Below, in pieces: positions 41,784-50,630 of a DNA stretch of 64,000 nt (its first letter is position 1; every line of letters starts with the position of its first letter). Below the pieces are notes generated by a model. That model was not told the DNA's origin. It did not search any database and saw only the letters and a program-made list of their open reading frames with translations. Position numbers and translations under genes: made by a program. Source of the stretch: JACCQS01 sp963766765 (GTDB lineage Bacteria; Actinomycetota; Actinomycetes; Mycobacteriales; Geodermatophilaceae); assembly GCA_963766765.1 (NCBI GenBank), contig CAVYBR010000001.1:88905-152904 (forward strand). Reading direction: 5' to 3'.

Positions 41784-44063
41784 CTAGGCCGCCAGGGCCA
41801 GGGTGAAGGGGAGTACGGCTGAGGCACCGGCCCGGCGTAACTCCCGTCCGGCGACGGTCATCGTCCAGCGTGAGTCCGCGAGATCATCCACCAAGAGGAT
41901 TGGCTGGTCGCCGAGTTCGGCAATGCGCGCAGCGAGCTCTGATCCGACCGTCAGCCGCTCCCAGACAGCGGCCAGCCGGAACGCGCTGTTGCCGCCGGGG
42001 GCTCCGGTTGGGCCGCCGTGGACCAAGTCCAGCTCACCGAGGTAGGGCAATCGCCCCAGCTGGCTCAAGCCGCGAGCCAGGCCCCGGACGAGCTCGGGCC
42101 GGCGGCGGGAGGGAATCGACACGATGGCACCCGGGCGTCGCGCCCAGTCCCAGGCGCCGAGGACCTGGGCGCACGCGCGCAGCAGGGTCTCATCCGGCGG
42201 TGCATCCGGGAATTCGGTGCTCGCCGCCGGCGCGACCGGCCCAGCCGGTCCGACGTCGTCCGCGGCATTCGGGTCCTCTTCGATCCCAGGCGGCTCGCCG
42301 TCGAGCAAGCCAGGAACCGCAACGTGGCCCAATCCGTCATCACCGAGCAGCGTGCGCAGCCGCTGGCCCCAGCCGAGGTCGGTGAGCCGAGCCACAGCCC
42401 GGCCGCTTTCCAGGCTCTCGTCAGCGCCGATCTTCCCGCGCACCCCGACGCCGAGCCGATCCGCTCCGGTGGGCCATTGCGCCCGCGGGGTCAGTTCGAC
42501 GCCCGGTCGATCGAGGCGCTCAGCGGCGGCCGCCGCGGCCGCCGCCGGGATGTCGGTCGGATACCACGCGCCAGCGCACACGTCGCAACGCCCGCATTCG
42601 ACAGCCGTGGGGTCGTCCAGGCGCTCCTGCAGAAATGCCATCCGGCAGCTGGTCGTCGGCGCGTCTGCTGGGCGGGCGTAAGCGATCATCGACTGCTGCT
42701 CGGCTTGGCGGGTCTTGGCCACCCGTTCGTACCGATCGGCGTCATAGATCCACTCCTGACCGGTGCCCCGCCACCCGCCGGCGACCCGCTCCACCGCTCC
42801 GTCCACAGCCAGGACCTTGAGCAACAGCTCGAGTCGCGTCCGACGGACGTTGGCTACGGTCTCTAATCTCGGTGTGGACCAAGGCTTGTCGGCATCGCGC
42901 AGTGCATCAAGAATGGCGGCGGCATCATCCTGGCGCGGCATGGACGATGTCGCGAACCACTGCCAGATCGCCAGATCCTCGGGACCCGGCAGGAGCAACA
43001 CGTCGGCGCGCTCAACGGCTCGTCCGGCCCGACCCACCTGCTGGTAGTAGCTGACCGGAGACGACGGCGCACCCAGGTGAACGACGAAGCCGAGGTCCGG
43101 CTTGTCGAAGCCCATGCCCAACGCAGACGTCGCGATCAGCGCCTTGACATCGTTGCCGCGCAGCGCCTCCTCGGCCGAGCGGCGATCAGCGTCGTCGAGG
43201 CGTCCCGTGTAGGCGCGGACGTTGTGGCCGCCATCCCGCAGCAGTTGCGCGGTCTCCTCGGCAGCAGCAACGGTGAGTGTGTAGACGATGCCGCTGCCAG
43301 GGAGGTCATCGAGGTGCGCAGAGAGCCAGGCCCAACGTGCCCGGTCGGTCGGTAGCCGAAGGACGCCCAGCCGAAGTGAGTCGCGGGCCAGCGGGCCGCG
43401 AACAGTCGTCACCTCGACGCCGCCCGCCCCGAGTTGCTCGGCGACGTCGGCGACCACGCGCTCGTTCGCGGTGGCCGTGGTCGCGAGTACCGGCGTCCCC
43501 GCAGGCAGTTGGGTGAGGAGGTCCCGGATCCGTCGGTAGTCGGGGCGGAAGTCATGACCCCAGTCCGAGATGCAGTGCGCTTCGTCCACAACCAGCAGTC
43601 CGCACCGACGGATCAGGTCGGGCAGCAAGTCCTCGCGGAACCGAGGGTTGGTCAGTCGCTCAGGCGAGACCAGTAGCACATCGACATCGTCGTCGGTCAG
43701 GCGTTGGGCAACGTCGTCCCACTCGGTCGGGTTCGCCGAACTCATCTCCATCGCACGAACGCCGGCCCGCGCGGCGGCGGCAACTTGGTCTCGCATCAAC
43801 GCGAGCAACGGCGAGACCAACAGCGTGGGGCCGCTGCCGCGCGCCCGCAGTAGCGCGGTCGCGACGAAGTAGACCGCCGACTTGCCCCAGCCCGTGCGCT
43901 GGACGACCAGCGCCCGGCGCCGGCCTTCGACCAGGGCCGCGATCGCCACGTCCTGACCTTCGCGGAACTCCGCATCGGGACGCCCGGTCAACTCGCGCAG
44001 GACGCTCAGGGCTTCGGCGGCGAGCTCGGAGCGTGGATCGTCGAGCTCGGTGCTGATCGGCAT
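41784..44063 (-). CDS. RecQ-family DNA helicase with C-terminal phosphoribosyltransferase-like domain
   Basis: A 759-residue superfamily 2 helicase. Motif I is VVQRTGWGKSAVYF, motif II VVDEAHCISDWGHDFRP, motif III ATTAT, and motif VI YQQVGRAGRA. A zinc-binding region follows: CRMAFLQERLDD then CGRCDVC. The last 150 residues carry ILLVDDLADSRWTMTVAG, the PRPP loop of type I phosphoribosyltransferases, joined by a linker rich in Pro, Asp and Ala. This helicase-PRT fusion occurs in actinobacteria; the PRT part probably binds nucleotides as a regulator. ATG 44063. Confidence 0.92.
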   Translation of the reverse strand: MPISTELDDPRSELAAEALSVLRELTGRPDAEFREGQDVAIAALVEGRRRALVVQRTGWGKSAVYFVATALLRARGSGPTLLVSPLLALMRDQVAAAARAGVRAMEMSSANPTEWDDVAQRLTDDDVDVLLVSPERLTNPRFREDLLPDLIRRCGLLVVDEAHCISDWGHDFRPDYRRIRDLLTQLPAGTPVLATTATANERVVADVAEQLGAGGVEVTTVRGPLARDSLRLGVLRLPTDRARWAWLSAHLDDLPGSGIVYTLTVAAAEETAQLLRDGGHNVRAYTGRLDDADRRSAEEALRGNDVKALIATSALGMGFDKPDLGFVVHLGAPSSPVSYYQQVGRAGRAVERADVLLLPGPEDLAIWQWFATSSMPRQDDAAAILDALRDADKPWSTPRLETVANVRRTRLELLLKVLAVDGAVERVAGGWRGTGQEWIYDADRYERVAKTRQAEQQSMIAYARPADAPTTSCRMAFLQERLDDPTAVECGRCDVCAGAWYPTDIPAAAAAAAAERLDRPGVELTPRAQWPTGADRLGVGVRGKIGADESLESGRAVARLTDLGWGQRLRTLLGDDGLGHVAVPGLLDGEPPGIEEDPNAADDVGPAGPVAPAASTEFPDAPPDETLLRACAQVLGAWDWARRPGAIVSIPSRRRPELVRGLARGLSQLGRLPYLGELDLVHGGPTGAPGGNSAFRLAAVWERLTVGSELAARIAELGDQPILLVDDLADSRWTMTVAGRELRRAGASAVLPFTLALAA

Positions 44064-44119
44064 GCCATGACAGTAGGCAGTCGATCCGACGACACACCGG
44101 CGTACGTCCCAATCCATCC

Positions 44120-44171
44120 GAGTGAAGGCGTCATCGTGCCAATAGGTTCGACTGAAGGACGCCTTCACTCG
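44120..44171. repeat. 14-bp inverted repeat in recQ/PHP divergent region
   Basis: CGAGTGAAGGCGTC (44120-44133) and GACGCCTTCACTCG (44158-44171) are perfect reverse complements with a 24-base spacer holding a further GAAGGAC. It sits between two divergent starts, so it could be an operator or a REP-like element. Confidence 0.7.
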
Positions 44172-44190
44172 GGGGAGTGGAGAATCAAGG

Positions 44191-45015
44191 GTGATGCTGC
44201 CCCCGGACAACCACATCCACACCCAGTTCTCCTGGGACACGAGGTCGCGGTCGTCGATGGTCCGTGCCTGCGAACAGGCTCTCGAGGTCGGACTTCCGGC
44301 TGTCGCCTTCACCGAACACGTCGATTTCACCCAGTGGGGCCCTTCCGACAACCCGATGAACGACGTGTCGGAGGCACGCTCGCCCGGCAGCATCCAGCCG
44401 CTGGACGTCGAGGCGTACCTGGCCTCGATCGCGGAATGTCGGGACCGCTTTTCCGACCTTCAAATCCTGTCCGGGATGGAGACCGGCGAGCCGCACCTGT
44501 TCGCCGGCAGCGTCGCCGAATTGCTCAAGCAGGCGACCTTCGACCGGATCCTCGGCTCGCTGCATTCGCTACCCCGGGACGGACTGCTGGTGGGCGTCGG
44601 TTGGTTCCTGTCCGGGGAGACCGCCTACGACGTCGTACGTGCCTACTGTGCTGAGCTGTTGCGCATGATCGAGGCCAGCGATGTCTTCGAGGTCCTGGCG
44701 CATTTCGACTACCCGCGACGCTATTGGCCCCGCGCGGCTGGACCGTACGAGGACATGAAGCTCGAGGAAGAGCACCGCGCGGTGTTCCGGGCGCTGGCCG
44801 GGTCCGGGCGCGTGCTGGAGATCAACACAGCGAGTCCGCTGCTCTCCGCGACGGCCATGAGCTGGTGGTACGAGGAGGGCGGCGCAGCCGTGTCCTTCGG
44901 GAGTGACGCGCACACACCGAACCGGGTCGGGGACAGCTTCGGCCTGGCCGTGGACATCGTGGAGGCCGCAGGCTTCCGGCCGGGCAGGGACCGCTTCGAC
45001 TTCTGGCGCCGCTGA
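44191..45015 (+). CDS. PHP domain phosphoesterase (histidinol-phosphatase-like)
   Basis: A 274-residue PHP-fold hydrolase. Metal motifs are DNHIHTQFSWD, VAFTEHVDFTQWG, LSGMETGEPH, LGSLHSLP, LAHFDYPRRYW and FGSDAHTPNRVGD, in the order expected for a trinuclear site. Relatives include histidinol phosphatase HisK and nucleic-acid end-processing PHP proteins, and its place next to a RecQ helicase leaves the second possible. GTG 44191 or ATG 44194. Confidence 0.88.
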   Translation: MMLPPDNHIHTQFSWDTRSRSSMVRACEQALEVGLPAVAFTEHVDFTQWGPSDNPMNDVSEARSPGSIQPLDVEAYLASIAECRDRFSDLQILSGMETGEPHLFAGSVAELLKQATFDRILGSLHSLPRDGLLVGVGWFLSGETAYDVVRAYCAELLRMIEASDVFEVLAHFDYPRRYWPRAAGPYEDMKLEEEHRAVFRALAGSGRVLEINTASPLLSATAMSWWYEEGGAAVSFGSDAHTPNRVGDSFGLAVDIVEAAGFRPGRDRFDFWRR

Positions 45016-45028
45016 ACTCAGGTTCTTT

Positions 45029-45104
45029 TTCGTGATCTTGACCTTATGGCGGCGACACGCCGACACAGGGGGCTCAAAGTCCGCAATAAGGTCAAGATCA
45101 CGAA
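45029..45104. repeat. 19-bp perfect inverted repeat between convergent genes
   Basis: TTCGTGATCTTGACCTTAT (45029-45047) and its exact reverse complement (45086-45104) flank a 38-base loop. The right arm contains the stop codon of the aldolase gene. Probably a bidirectional terminator or an intergenic mobile-type palindrome; such long perfect arms exceed normal terminators. Confidence 0.85.
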
Positions 45105-46393
45105 GCTGTGCGGCCGGCGAGGGTGTCCAGGGCGGTGCGGTCAAGGCCGGTTGCTTCGGTGATCTCCTCGGCCGACAGCGCACCACAGTCCAACCCTCGG
45201 ATCAGCACCGAAGCCAGCGCCTTGGCTGTCGCCGGTTCGTCCAGCACTGTCGCGTCCTGTTGTGAGACGTACGCCCGGAGTCGGGCTGCTGCTGCTGGCA
45301 TCGCCTGCCGGTAGAAGGCGTAGGTCGCGAGATAGCGCGTCACCAATTGCGCCGGATGCAGATCCCAGCCTTGATAGAAGCCGCGTTCCAGTGCCCGGCG
45401 GACCAATCGCGCATGCAGCCGCCAGCCCGCGTGGACGTCTTCGCGCGATCCGACCGGGAGGATGTTCGTCGAGCCGTCGACCGCAGCGGCCCGGGTTCCG
45501 GCGACAGCGAGTTGCATGGTCGCCTTCGCGTGGTCGGCAGCTGGATGGTCTGACGCCTGATGTGCCGCAGCGATGCCCAGGGACGCGCTGTAGTCGTACG
45601 TGCCGAAGTGCAATCCGCGACATCGCGAGCCGGCCGCATGCACCATCGGGGCGAGCGAGGCGCGTCCGTCCGATCCCAGCACCGCCTGCGGGGTCTCCAC
45701 CTGAAGTTCGAGCCCGAGCTTGCCCGCCGCGAGGCCGTACGACGCTTCGAGTTCGCCCAGCACGGCCACCATGGCCTCCACCTGGATGACGTCGGTGATC
45801 TTCGGCAGCGTGATCCGCACATCAGTGGCGTCCAGCCCAGACGGTCCGCCGACCCCGTCTAGCAACGCGCCCAGGAAAAGGTCGAGCGACCGCAAGCCGC
45901 GCGGCCGTACCGGCGCCTCCAAACACTTGGCCCGCAGGCCGACGAACGGCGGAGCACTGCCCGCCCGGATGTCGCCGGCTACGGCCACAGCCGCCGTGAT
46001 GACGTCCCCGTCCTCAGCATCGGAGGAGCCCCGGTAGCCGTCCTCGGCATCCACCCGAAGGTCCTCGATGGGTTCGCGTTCCAGCTTCGCCATCACTTTG
46101 GACCAGACATCGGCCACCGACGCCGGTTCGAAGCCCAAAACGTCGGCCATCGTCGCCGCCTCGGCCGCATGCTTCGCCACGGCTTGCAGCGCTTCGGCTC
46201 CCCAGGCGGCAGCGAGTCCGCGTACGACCCGATCGGCCGGTACGTACACCGTGTGCACCGGTTGCCGTCCACTCGCTTCGCCGGGATAGCGACGTACCCG
46301 CCCCTCATCGACCGGTGTGAGCGCCTCCTCGACTGCGGCCAGGGCTTGGGTCGGCAACCGGGGGGTCGGCGTGTCCGGACCTGGTTCGCTCAC
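45098..46393 (-). CDS. CitE/HpcH-like aldolase (DUF6986 type)
   Basis: A 431-residue TIM-barrel lyase. It has the HpcH/CitE pattern of acidic metal ligands: DLRVDAEDGYRG, ELQVETPQAVLG and GLHFGTYDYSASLGI. This long form typically sits beside malate synthase in actinobacteria, as here (4 bases downstream of aceB on the same strand). The likely substrates are C2 plus acyl compounds near glyoxylate, but the reaction is unproven. Confidence 0.85.
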   Translation of the reverse strand: MSEPGPDTPTPRLPTQALAAVEEALTPVDEGRVRRYPGEASGRQPVHTVYVPADRVVRGLAAAWGAEALQAVAKHAAEAATMADVLGFEPASVADVWSKVMAKLEREPIEDLRVDAEDGYRGSSDAEDGDVITAAVAVAGDIRAGSAPPFVGLRAKCLEAPVRPRGLRSLDLFLGALLDGVGGPSGLDATDVRITLPKITDVIQVEAMVAVLGELEASYGLAAGKLGLELQVETPQAVLGSDGRASLAPMVHAAGSRCRGLHFGTYDYSASLGIAAAHQASDHPAADHAKATMQLAVAGTRAAAVDGSTNILPVGSREDVHAGWRLHARLVRRALERGFYQGWDLHPAQLVTRYLATYAFYRQAMPAAAARLRAYVSQQDATVLDEPATAKALASVLIRGLDCGALSAEEITEATGLDRTALDTLAGRTAS

Positions 46394-46397
46394 CCCA

Positions 46398-47987
46398 TCA
46401 GTCGATCAGGTCATAGGCAGGGAGCGTGAGGAAGTCCGGGAACTCCTCGGCCAGCGCAACTTGCGCGAAGAGGGCGTGCGCCTGCCGTACCCGATCGGCG
46501 TCCGCGCCCTCCTCGGCCAGGATGCCTTCGAGCTCCTCGTCGGCCACCCGCGTGACCAGCTCGCGGGTCACCGTCTCGCCGTTGTCGAGAGTGATCCCGG
46601 CGGCGATCCACTGCCACACCTGAGAGCGGGAGATCTCCGCGGTCGCGGCATCCTCCATCAGGCCGTGAATACCCACTGCGCCGTTCCCGCCCAGCCAGGC
46701 AGCCAGATAGCGAATGGCGACCTCGATGTTGCCGCGCAGCCCTTTCTCCGTGCGCTCGCCTGGGACCGAGCTGATGTCGAGGAGTTGATCGGCGGTCACG
46801 GAGACGTCCTCGCGCAGCCGGGACAGCTGATTCGGCGCACCTTCGAGTTGCGCATCGAAGACCTCGCGGCAGACCGAGACCAGATCCGGGTGGGCAACCC
46901 ATGAGCCATCGAAGCCGTCGCCTGCCTCGCGTTCCTTGTCAGCTCGTACGCCCGCCAGGGCCTTTTCGTTCGCCTCGGCGTCGCGGCGACTGGGAATCAG
47001 TGCAGCCATCCCGCCGATCGCCATCGCGCCCCGCCGGTGGCAGACCGAAACGAGTAGGTCGGTGTAGGCGCGCATCATGGGTGCGGTCATCTTCACTGCG
47101 CCACGGTCGGGCAGAACGAACGACGGCCCGGCGTCCCGGAAGTTCTTGATGATGCTGAACAGGTAGTCCCAGCGCCCGGCGTTCAATCCCGTTGCGTAGT
47201 CCCGGAGCTCGTAGAGCATCTCCTCCATCTCGAACGCTGCAGTGATCGTCTCGATGAGCATGGTCACGCGGATGCTGCCGTGCGGAATCCCGAGCAACTC
47301 CTCAGCGGCGGAGAAGACTTCGGCCCACAACCGGGCTTCGAGATGACCCTCCAGCTTGGGCAGGTAGAAGTACGGACCGCTGCCCTGTGCGAGCAGCTCG
47401 CTGGCGTTGTGGAACAGGTAGAGGCCCGCGTCCACCAGCGCGCCGACGGTCGGTTTGCCGTCGACGAGCAGATGCCGCTCGGGAAGGTGCCAGCCGCGCG
47501 GCCGGGGCACGATCACCGGACGGGAGACGTCGGTCCGCAGCCGGTACTCACGACCATCCGGGCCGTCGAAGGCCAACTTCCCACGTACGGCATCGGCCAG
47601 CACGACCTGTCCACCGATCACGTTGCGCCAGTGCGGGGTGTTCGCGTCCTCCAGGTCGGCCAGCCAGACCTGCGCACCGCAGTTGAGCGCGTTGATCGCC
47701 ATCTTTGGCTCGGTCGGCCCGGTGATCTCCACGCGGCGATCGGTGAGGTCGGCCGGTGGCGGTGGCACCTTCCAGTCCCCATCGCGTACTGACTTGGTCT
47801 CGGCGAGGAAATCCAGCCGGCCGGAGGCGGCGATCTGCTCGCGACGGACCGCTCGCTCGGTCAAGAGCTGTTCGCGGCGCTCACCGAACCGCCGTTGCAG
47901 TTGGGCAACAAAGCCGAGTGCCTCCGGGGTGAGGATCTCCTGAGACCTGTCCACGTCCGGTCCGACAACGGAAACATCGTCTGCCAT
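46398..47987 (-). CDS. aceB: malate synthase A
   Basis: A 529-residue enzyme condensing glyoxylate with acetyl-CoA. Motifs: IVPRPRGWHLPERH, IRVTMLIETITAAFEMEEMLYELR (split at about residues 245-270), GRWDYLFSIIKNF, and the C-terminal catalytic Asp in GIHGLMEDAATAEISRSQVWQW, also split. ATG 47987 has a GGGAGAGG site. Between two halves of the urate pathway it can absorb glyoxylate made from ureidoglycolate, so purine carbon reaches the TCA cycle (inference). Confidence 0.95.
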   Translation of the reverse strand: MADDVSVVGPDVDRSQEILTPEALGFVAQLQRRFGERREQLLTERAVRREQIAASGRLDFLAETKSVRDGDWKVPPPPADLTDRRVEITGPTEPKMAINALNCGAQVWLADLEDANTPHWRNVIGGQVVLADAVRGKLAFDGPDGREYRLRTDVSRPVIVPRPRGWHLPERHLLVDGKPTVGALVDAGLYLFHNASELLAQGSGPYFYLPKLEGHLEARLWAEVFSAAEELLGIPHGSIRVTMLIETITAAFEMEEMLYELRDYATGLNAGRWDYLFSIIKNFRDAGPSFVLPDRGAVKMTAPMMRAYTDLLVSVCHRRGAMAIGGMAALIPSRRDAEANEKALAGVRADKEREAGDGFDGSWVAHPDLVSVCREVFDAQLEGAPNQLSRLREDVSVTADQLLDISSVPGERTEKGLRGNIEVAIRYLAAWLGGNGAVGIHGLMEDAATAEISRSQVWQWIAAGITLDNGETVTRELVTRVADEELEGILAEEGADADRVRQAHALFAQVALAEEFPDFLTLPAYDLID

Positions 47988-48085
47988 GACCAATCACCTC
48001 TCCCTGTGCCGACTCGGAGCTGGCGGTTTTGGCCTAAACCGCCAGCAGCGACGTACCCATAACGCTGGGCTGGCATCCTCTCACC

Positions 48086-48595
48086 GTGACCGAGCATTCA
48101 CTGGGCTGGTTCAACCGGCTGGGTGCGACTGAGCTGGAGGAGATCCTGCACTCATGCAATGCCGCGGACCGGTTCGCCGCCGAGGTTAGCGCCGGCCGCC
48201 CCTACGCGAGCGCCACCGAGTTGGCCGATCGGGCCGAGGCGGTGAGTCTGAGCCTGGACTGGACCGAGGTCGGCCAGGCGCTGGCTGGGCATCCGCGGAT
48301 CGGGCAGCACGCCGAGGGCGAATCCGCACAGGCGACGTCCTCTCGGAAGGAACAAGCGTCGATGGAGACCGCCGAGGACGCCATCCGCACCGCACTGGCC
48401 GAGGGCAATCGCACGTACGAAGCTCGATTCGGCCACGTCTACCTGATCCGGGCGGCGGGCCGCAGTCCGGAAGAGATGCTGGCGGAGTTACACCGCCGGC
48501 TGGGCAACGATGCGGCGAGCGAGCAGGTCGAGGTCACTCGGCAACTCGCGGAAATCACCCGGCTTCGGGTGGAGAACTTGGTGAGCGAGGAATGA
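48086..48595 (+). CDS. uraD: OHCU decarboxylase
   Basis: A 169-residue helical enzyme making S-allantoin from 2-oxo-4-hydroxy-4-carboxy-5-ureidoimidazoline. The catalytic His is in LAGHPRIGQ, with FGHVYLIRAAGRSPEEMLAEL as the other hallmark. GTG start, divergent from aceB; its stop overlaps the uraH start (ATGA). Confidence 0.95.
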   Translation: MTEHSLGWFNRLGATELEEILHSCNAADRFAAEVSAGRPYASATELADRAEAVSLSLDWTEVGQALAGHPRIGQHAEGESAQATSSRKEQASMETAEDAIRTALAEGNRTYEARFGHVYLIRAAGRSPEEMLAELHRRLGNDAASEQVEVTRQLAEITRLRVENLVSEE

Positions 48596-48909
48596 GCATC
48601 ACGACGCACGTGCTGGACACCGCGAGGGGGGCACCCGCGCTGGGTGTCAACGTGTTGCTGACCGATCCCACTGGGGACACCGTGGCCGCGATCACCGATG
48701 TTGACGGCCGAGCACGATTGGCCGACGCTCCGCTGCTGGTCGGGAACTACCAACTGGTCTTCGCGACCGCCGAGTACTTCGCTATGACCGGCACCAAGAC
48801 CTTCTACCCGGAGGTCACCGTGGCCTTCACAGTCACCGACGGCGCCGCCCATCACCACGTTCCCTTGCTCATTTCGCCGTACGCCTATTCCACCTATCGA
48901 GGGAGCTGA
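48592..48909 (+). CDS. uraH: 5-hydroxyisourate hydrolase
   Basis: A 105-residue transthyretin-fold enzyme. The N-terminal THVLDTARGAPA (catalytic His), a central TDVDGRARLADAP and the diagnostic C-terminal tetrapeptide YRGS are all present. Coupled to uraD and followed after 6 bases by the uricase gene: the three successive steps from urate to allantoin in one operon, in reverse order of the reactions. Confidence 0.96.
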   Translation: MSITTHVLDTARGAPALGVNVLLTDPTGDTVAAITDVDGRARLADAPLLVGNYQLVFATAEYFAMTGTKTFYPEVTVAFTVTDGAAHHHVPLLISPYAYSTYRGS

Positions 48910-48915
48910 CCAGCC

Positions 48916-49815
48916 GTGGGCATCACCCTGGGCCCGAATCAGTACGGCAAGGCCGAAGTCCGCGTCGTCACCGTCGACCGGGCAACACCGCAGCACGTGC
49001 TCCGGGACCTCAACGTCTCGAGCGCGCTGCGCGGTGACTTCTCCGCTGTCCACCTGGAAGGGGACAACGCGCACGTTCTTGCGACGGATACCCAGAAGAA
49101 CACGGTCTACGGCTTTGCTCGGGATGGCATCGGAGCAATCGAGGACTTCGGACTGCGTCTGGCCCGGCATTTCGCCTGCGCCTACGACTGGATGACGGGT
49201 GCTCGAATCGAGATCGAGGAGTACGGCTGGAATCGCATCGAGGTCCACGGCGTCCCACATGACCACGCTTTCGTCAGGACCGGGGAGACGGTACGCACGA
49301 CCGTGGTCACCGTCGACGGCGCCGACGAGCACGTCGTGTCGGGCCTGACCGGATTGGTGGTGCTCAAGACAACCGAGTCCGGCTTCGCCGGATTTCCGCG
49401 TGACCGGTACACCACGTTGGACGAGACCGATGATCGCATCTTGGCCACGGCGGTGACCGCACGCTGGCGCTACGTCACCACTGATGAACCGCGACACGAT
49501 TACGACGAGACCTACGCCAGCATCCGCTCAACACTGTTGGGCACGTTCGCCACCGGCTACAGCAGCGCGTTGCAGCAGACGCTGTACGCGATGGGCGAGG
49601 CGGTGCTCGAGCGCCACCGGCAGGTCGCCGAAATCCGACTCTCGATGCCGAACAAGCACCACTTCCTCAGCGACTTGGCCCCGTACGGCTTGGACAATCC
49701 GGGCGTCGTCTATCACGCAGCGGACCGGCCGTACGGGCTGATCGAGGGCAGCATCCTGCGCGACGACGTGCCACCCGCGGAGGTGGCCTGGCAGGCCACG
49801 CCTGGTTTCTGCTGA
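48916..49815 (+). CDS. urate oxidase
   Basis: A 299-residue cofactor-free uricase of two T-fold domains. Active-site segments: NQYGKAEVRVVTV (catalytic Lys), VLATDTQKNTVYGFA (Thr of the diad), ARHFACAYDWMTGARIEI, and MPNKHHFLSDLA (catalytic His). GTG 48916, with a short distance to uraH. Makes 5-hydroxyisourate and hydrogen peroxide; no catalase is in the window. Confidence 0.96.
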   Translation: MGITLGPNQYGKAEVRVVTVDRATPQHVLRDLNVSSALRGDFSAVHLEGDNAHVLATDTQKNTVYGFARDGIGAIEDFGLRLARHFACAYDWMTGARIEIEEYGWNRIEVHGVPHDHAFVRTGETVRTTVVTVDGADEHVVSGLTGLVVLKTTESGFAGFPRDRYTTLDETDDRILATAVTARWRYVTTDEPRHDYDETYASIRSTLLGTFATGYSSALQQTLYAMGEAVLERHRQVAEIRLSMPNKHHFLSDLAPYGLDNPGVVYHAADRPYGLIEGSILRDDVPPAEVAWQATPGFC

Positions 49816-49832
49816 ATCGTTTCTGCTGAATC
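49805..49832 (+). repeat. 14-bp tandem duplication at the uricase stop
   Basis: GTTTCTGCTGAATC occurs twice head to tail (49805-49818 and 49819-49832). The uricase stop codon lies in the first copy, so the second copy is a harmless 3' duplication. Confidence 0.9.
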
Positions 49833-49860
49833 GCAGTCCCTCTTGCGCCGGACGCGGTAA

Positions 49861-49899
49861 TTCATCTAACGTTGAATCCCTAATTCAACACTTGATGAA
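49861..49899. promoter_or_regulatory. bipartite palindromic operator before the ABC exporter
   Basis: Core palindrome GTTGAAT-5 bases-ATTCAAC (49871-49889) is flanked at equal distance by TTCATC (49861-49866) and GATGAA (49894-49899), giving a symmetric 39-base site. It lies just before the ribosome site of the ABC ATPase gene, whose operon ends in a TetR gene, so it is the likely autoregulatory operator. Confidence 0.65.
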
Positions 49900-49910
49900 A
49901 GGCCATCGAG

Positions 49911-50630
49911 ATGAAGGATGCGGTGGAGGTCACCGACCTCGTGGTGAAGCGAGGGGGAAAGGAAGTCCTGCACGGTTTGACCTGTTCGGTGAGCCACGGT
50001 TCGGTCACTGGACTGTTGGGCCCGAGCGGGAGCGGCAAGACGACGCTCATGCGGTGCATCGTCGGTGTTCAGATCATCACCAGCGGTTCGGTCCGAGTCC
50101 TCGGCGACGAGGCCGGGTCGGCGGGGCTGCGCAGCCGGGTGGGGTACGTGACGCAGTCGCCGTCGGTCTACTCCGACCTGACGGTCCGCGAGAACGCGCG
50201 CTACTTCGCCGCAGTCATGGGTACCGATGCCCAGGCGGCAGAGCGGGCCATCGATGACGTCGGACTGAGAAATCAGGCAGCGCAACTGGTCACGACGCTG
50301 TCGGGCGGCGAACGAGCTCGAGTGTCGTTGGCCTGCGCGCTGCTGGGCGCCCCTGAGCTGCTGATCCTCGATGAGCCGACGGTCGGCCTGGATCCGGTGT
50401 TGCGCGAGGAGTTGTGGGAAATGTTCGGTTCACTAGCCGCCGCGGGGTCGACGTTGGTCGTCTCCAGCCACGTCATGGACGAGGCCGGCCGCTGCGACCG
50501 GATCCTTCTGCTCCGCGATGGCGACCTGATCGCCGACGACAGCCCCGATGCGCTGCGTCGTGCCGCGGGGACCGAGGATCTCGACCAGATGTTCCTCACG
50601 TTGATTCGACAGCGGACGGAGGTGGCCTGA
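49911..50630 (+). CDS. ABC transporter ATP-binding protein (DrrA-like)
   Basis: A 239-residue ATPase. Walker A is GPSGSGKTTLM, signature LSGGERARVSLA, Walker B LLILDEPTVGLDP, and the H-loop lies in VVSSHVMDEAGRCD. This is the drug/lipid exporter branch. AAAGG ribosome site 8 bases before ATG 49911. Its stop overlaps the permease ATG (TGATG). Confidence 0.93.
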   Translation: MKDAVEVTDLVVKRGGKEVLHGLTCSVSHGSVTGLLGPSGSGKTTLMRCIVGVQIITSGSVRVLGDEAGSAGLRSRVGYVTQSPSVYSDLTVRENARYFAAVMGTDAQAAERAIDDVGLRNQAAQLVTTLSGGERARVSLACALLGAPELLILDEPTVGLDPVLREELWEMFGSLAAAGSTLVVSSHVMDEAGRCDRILLLRDGDLIADDSPDALRRAAGTEDLDQMFLTLIRQRTEVA

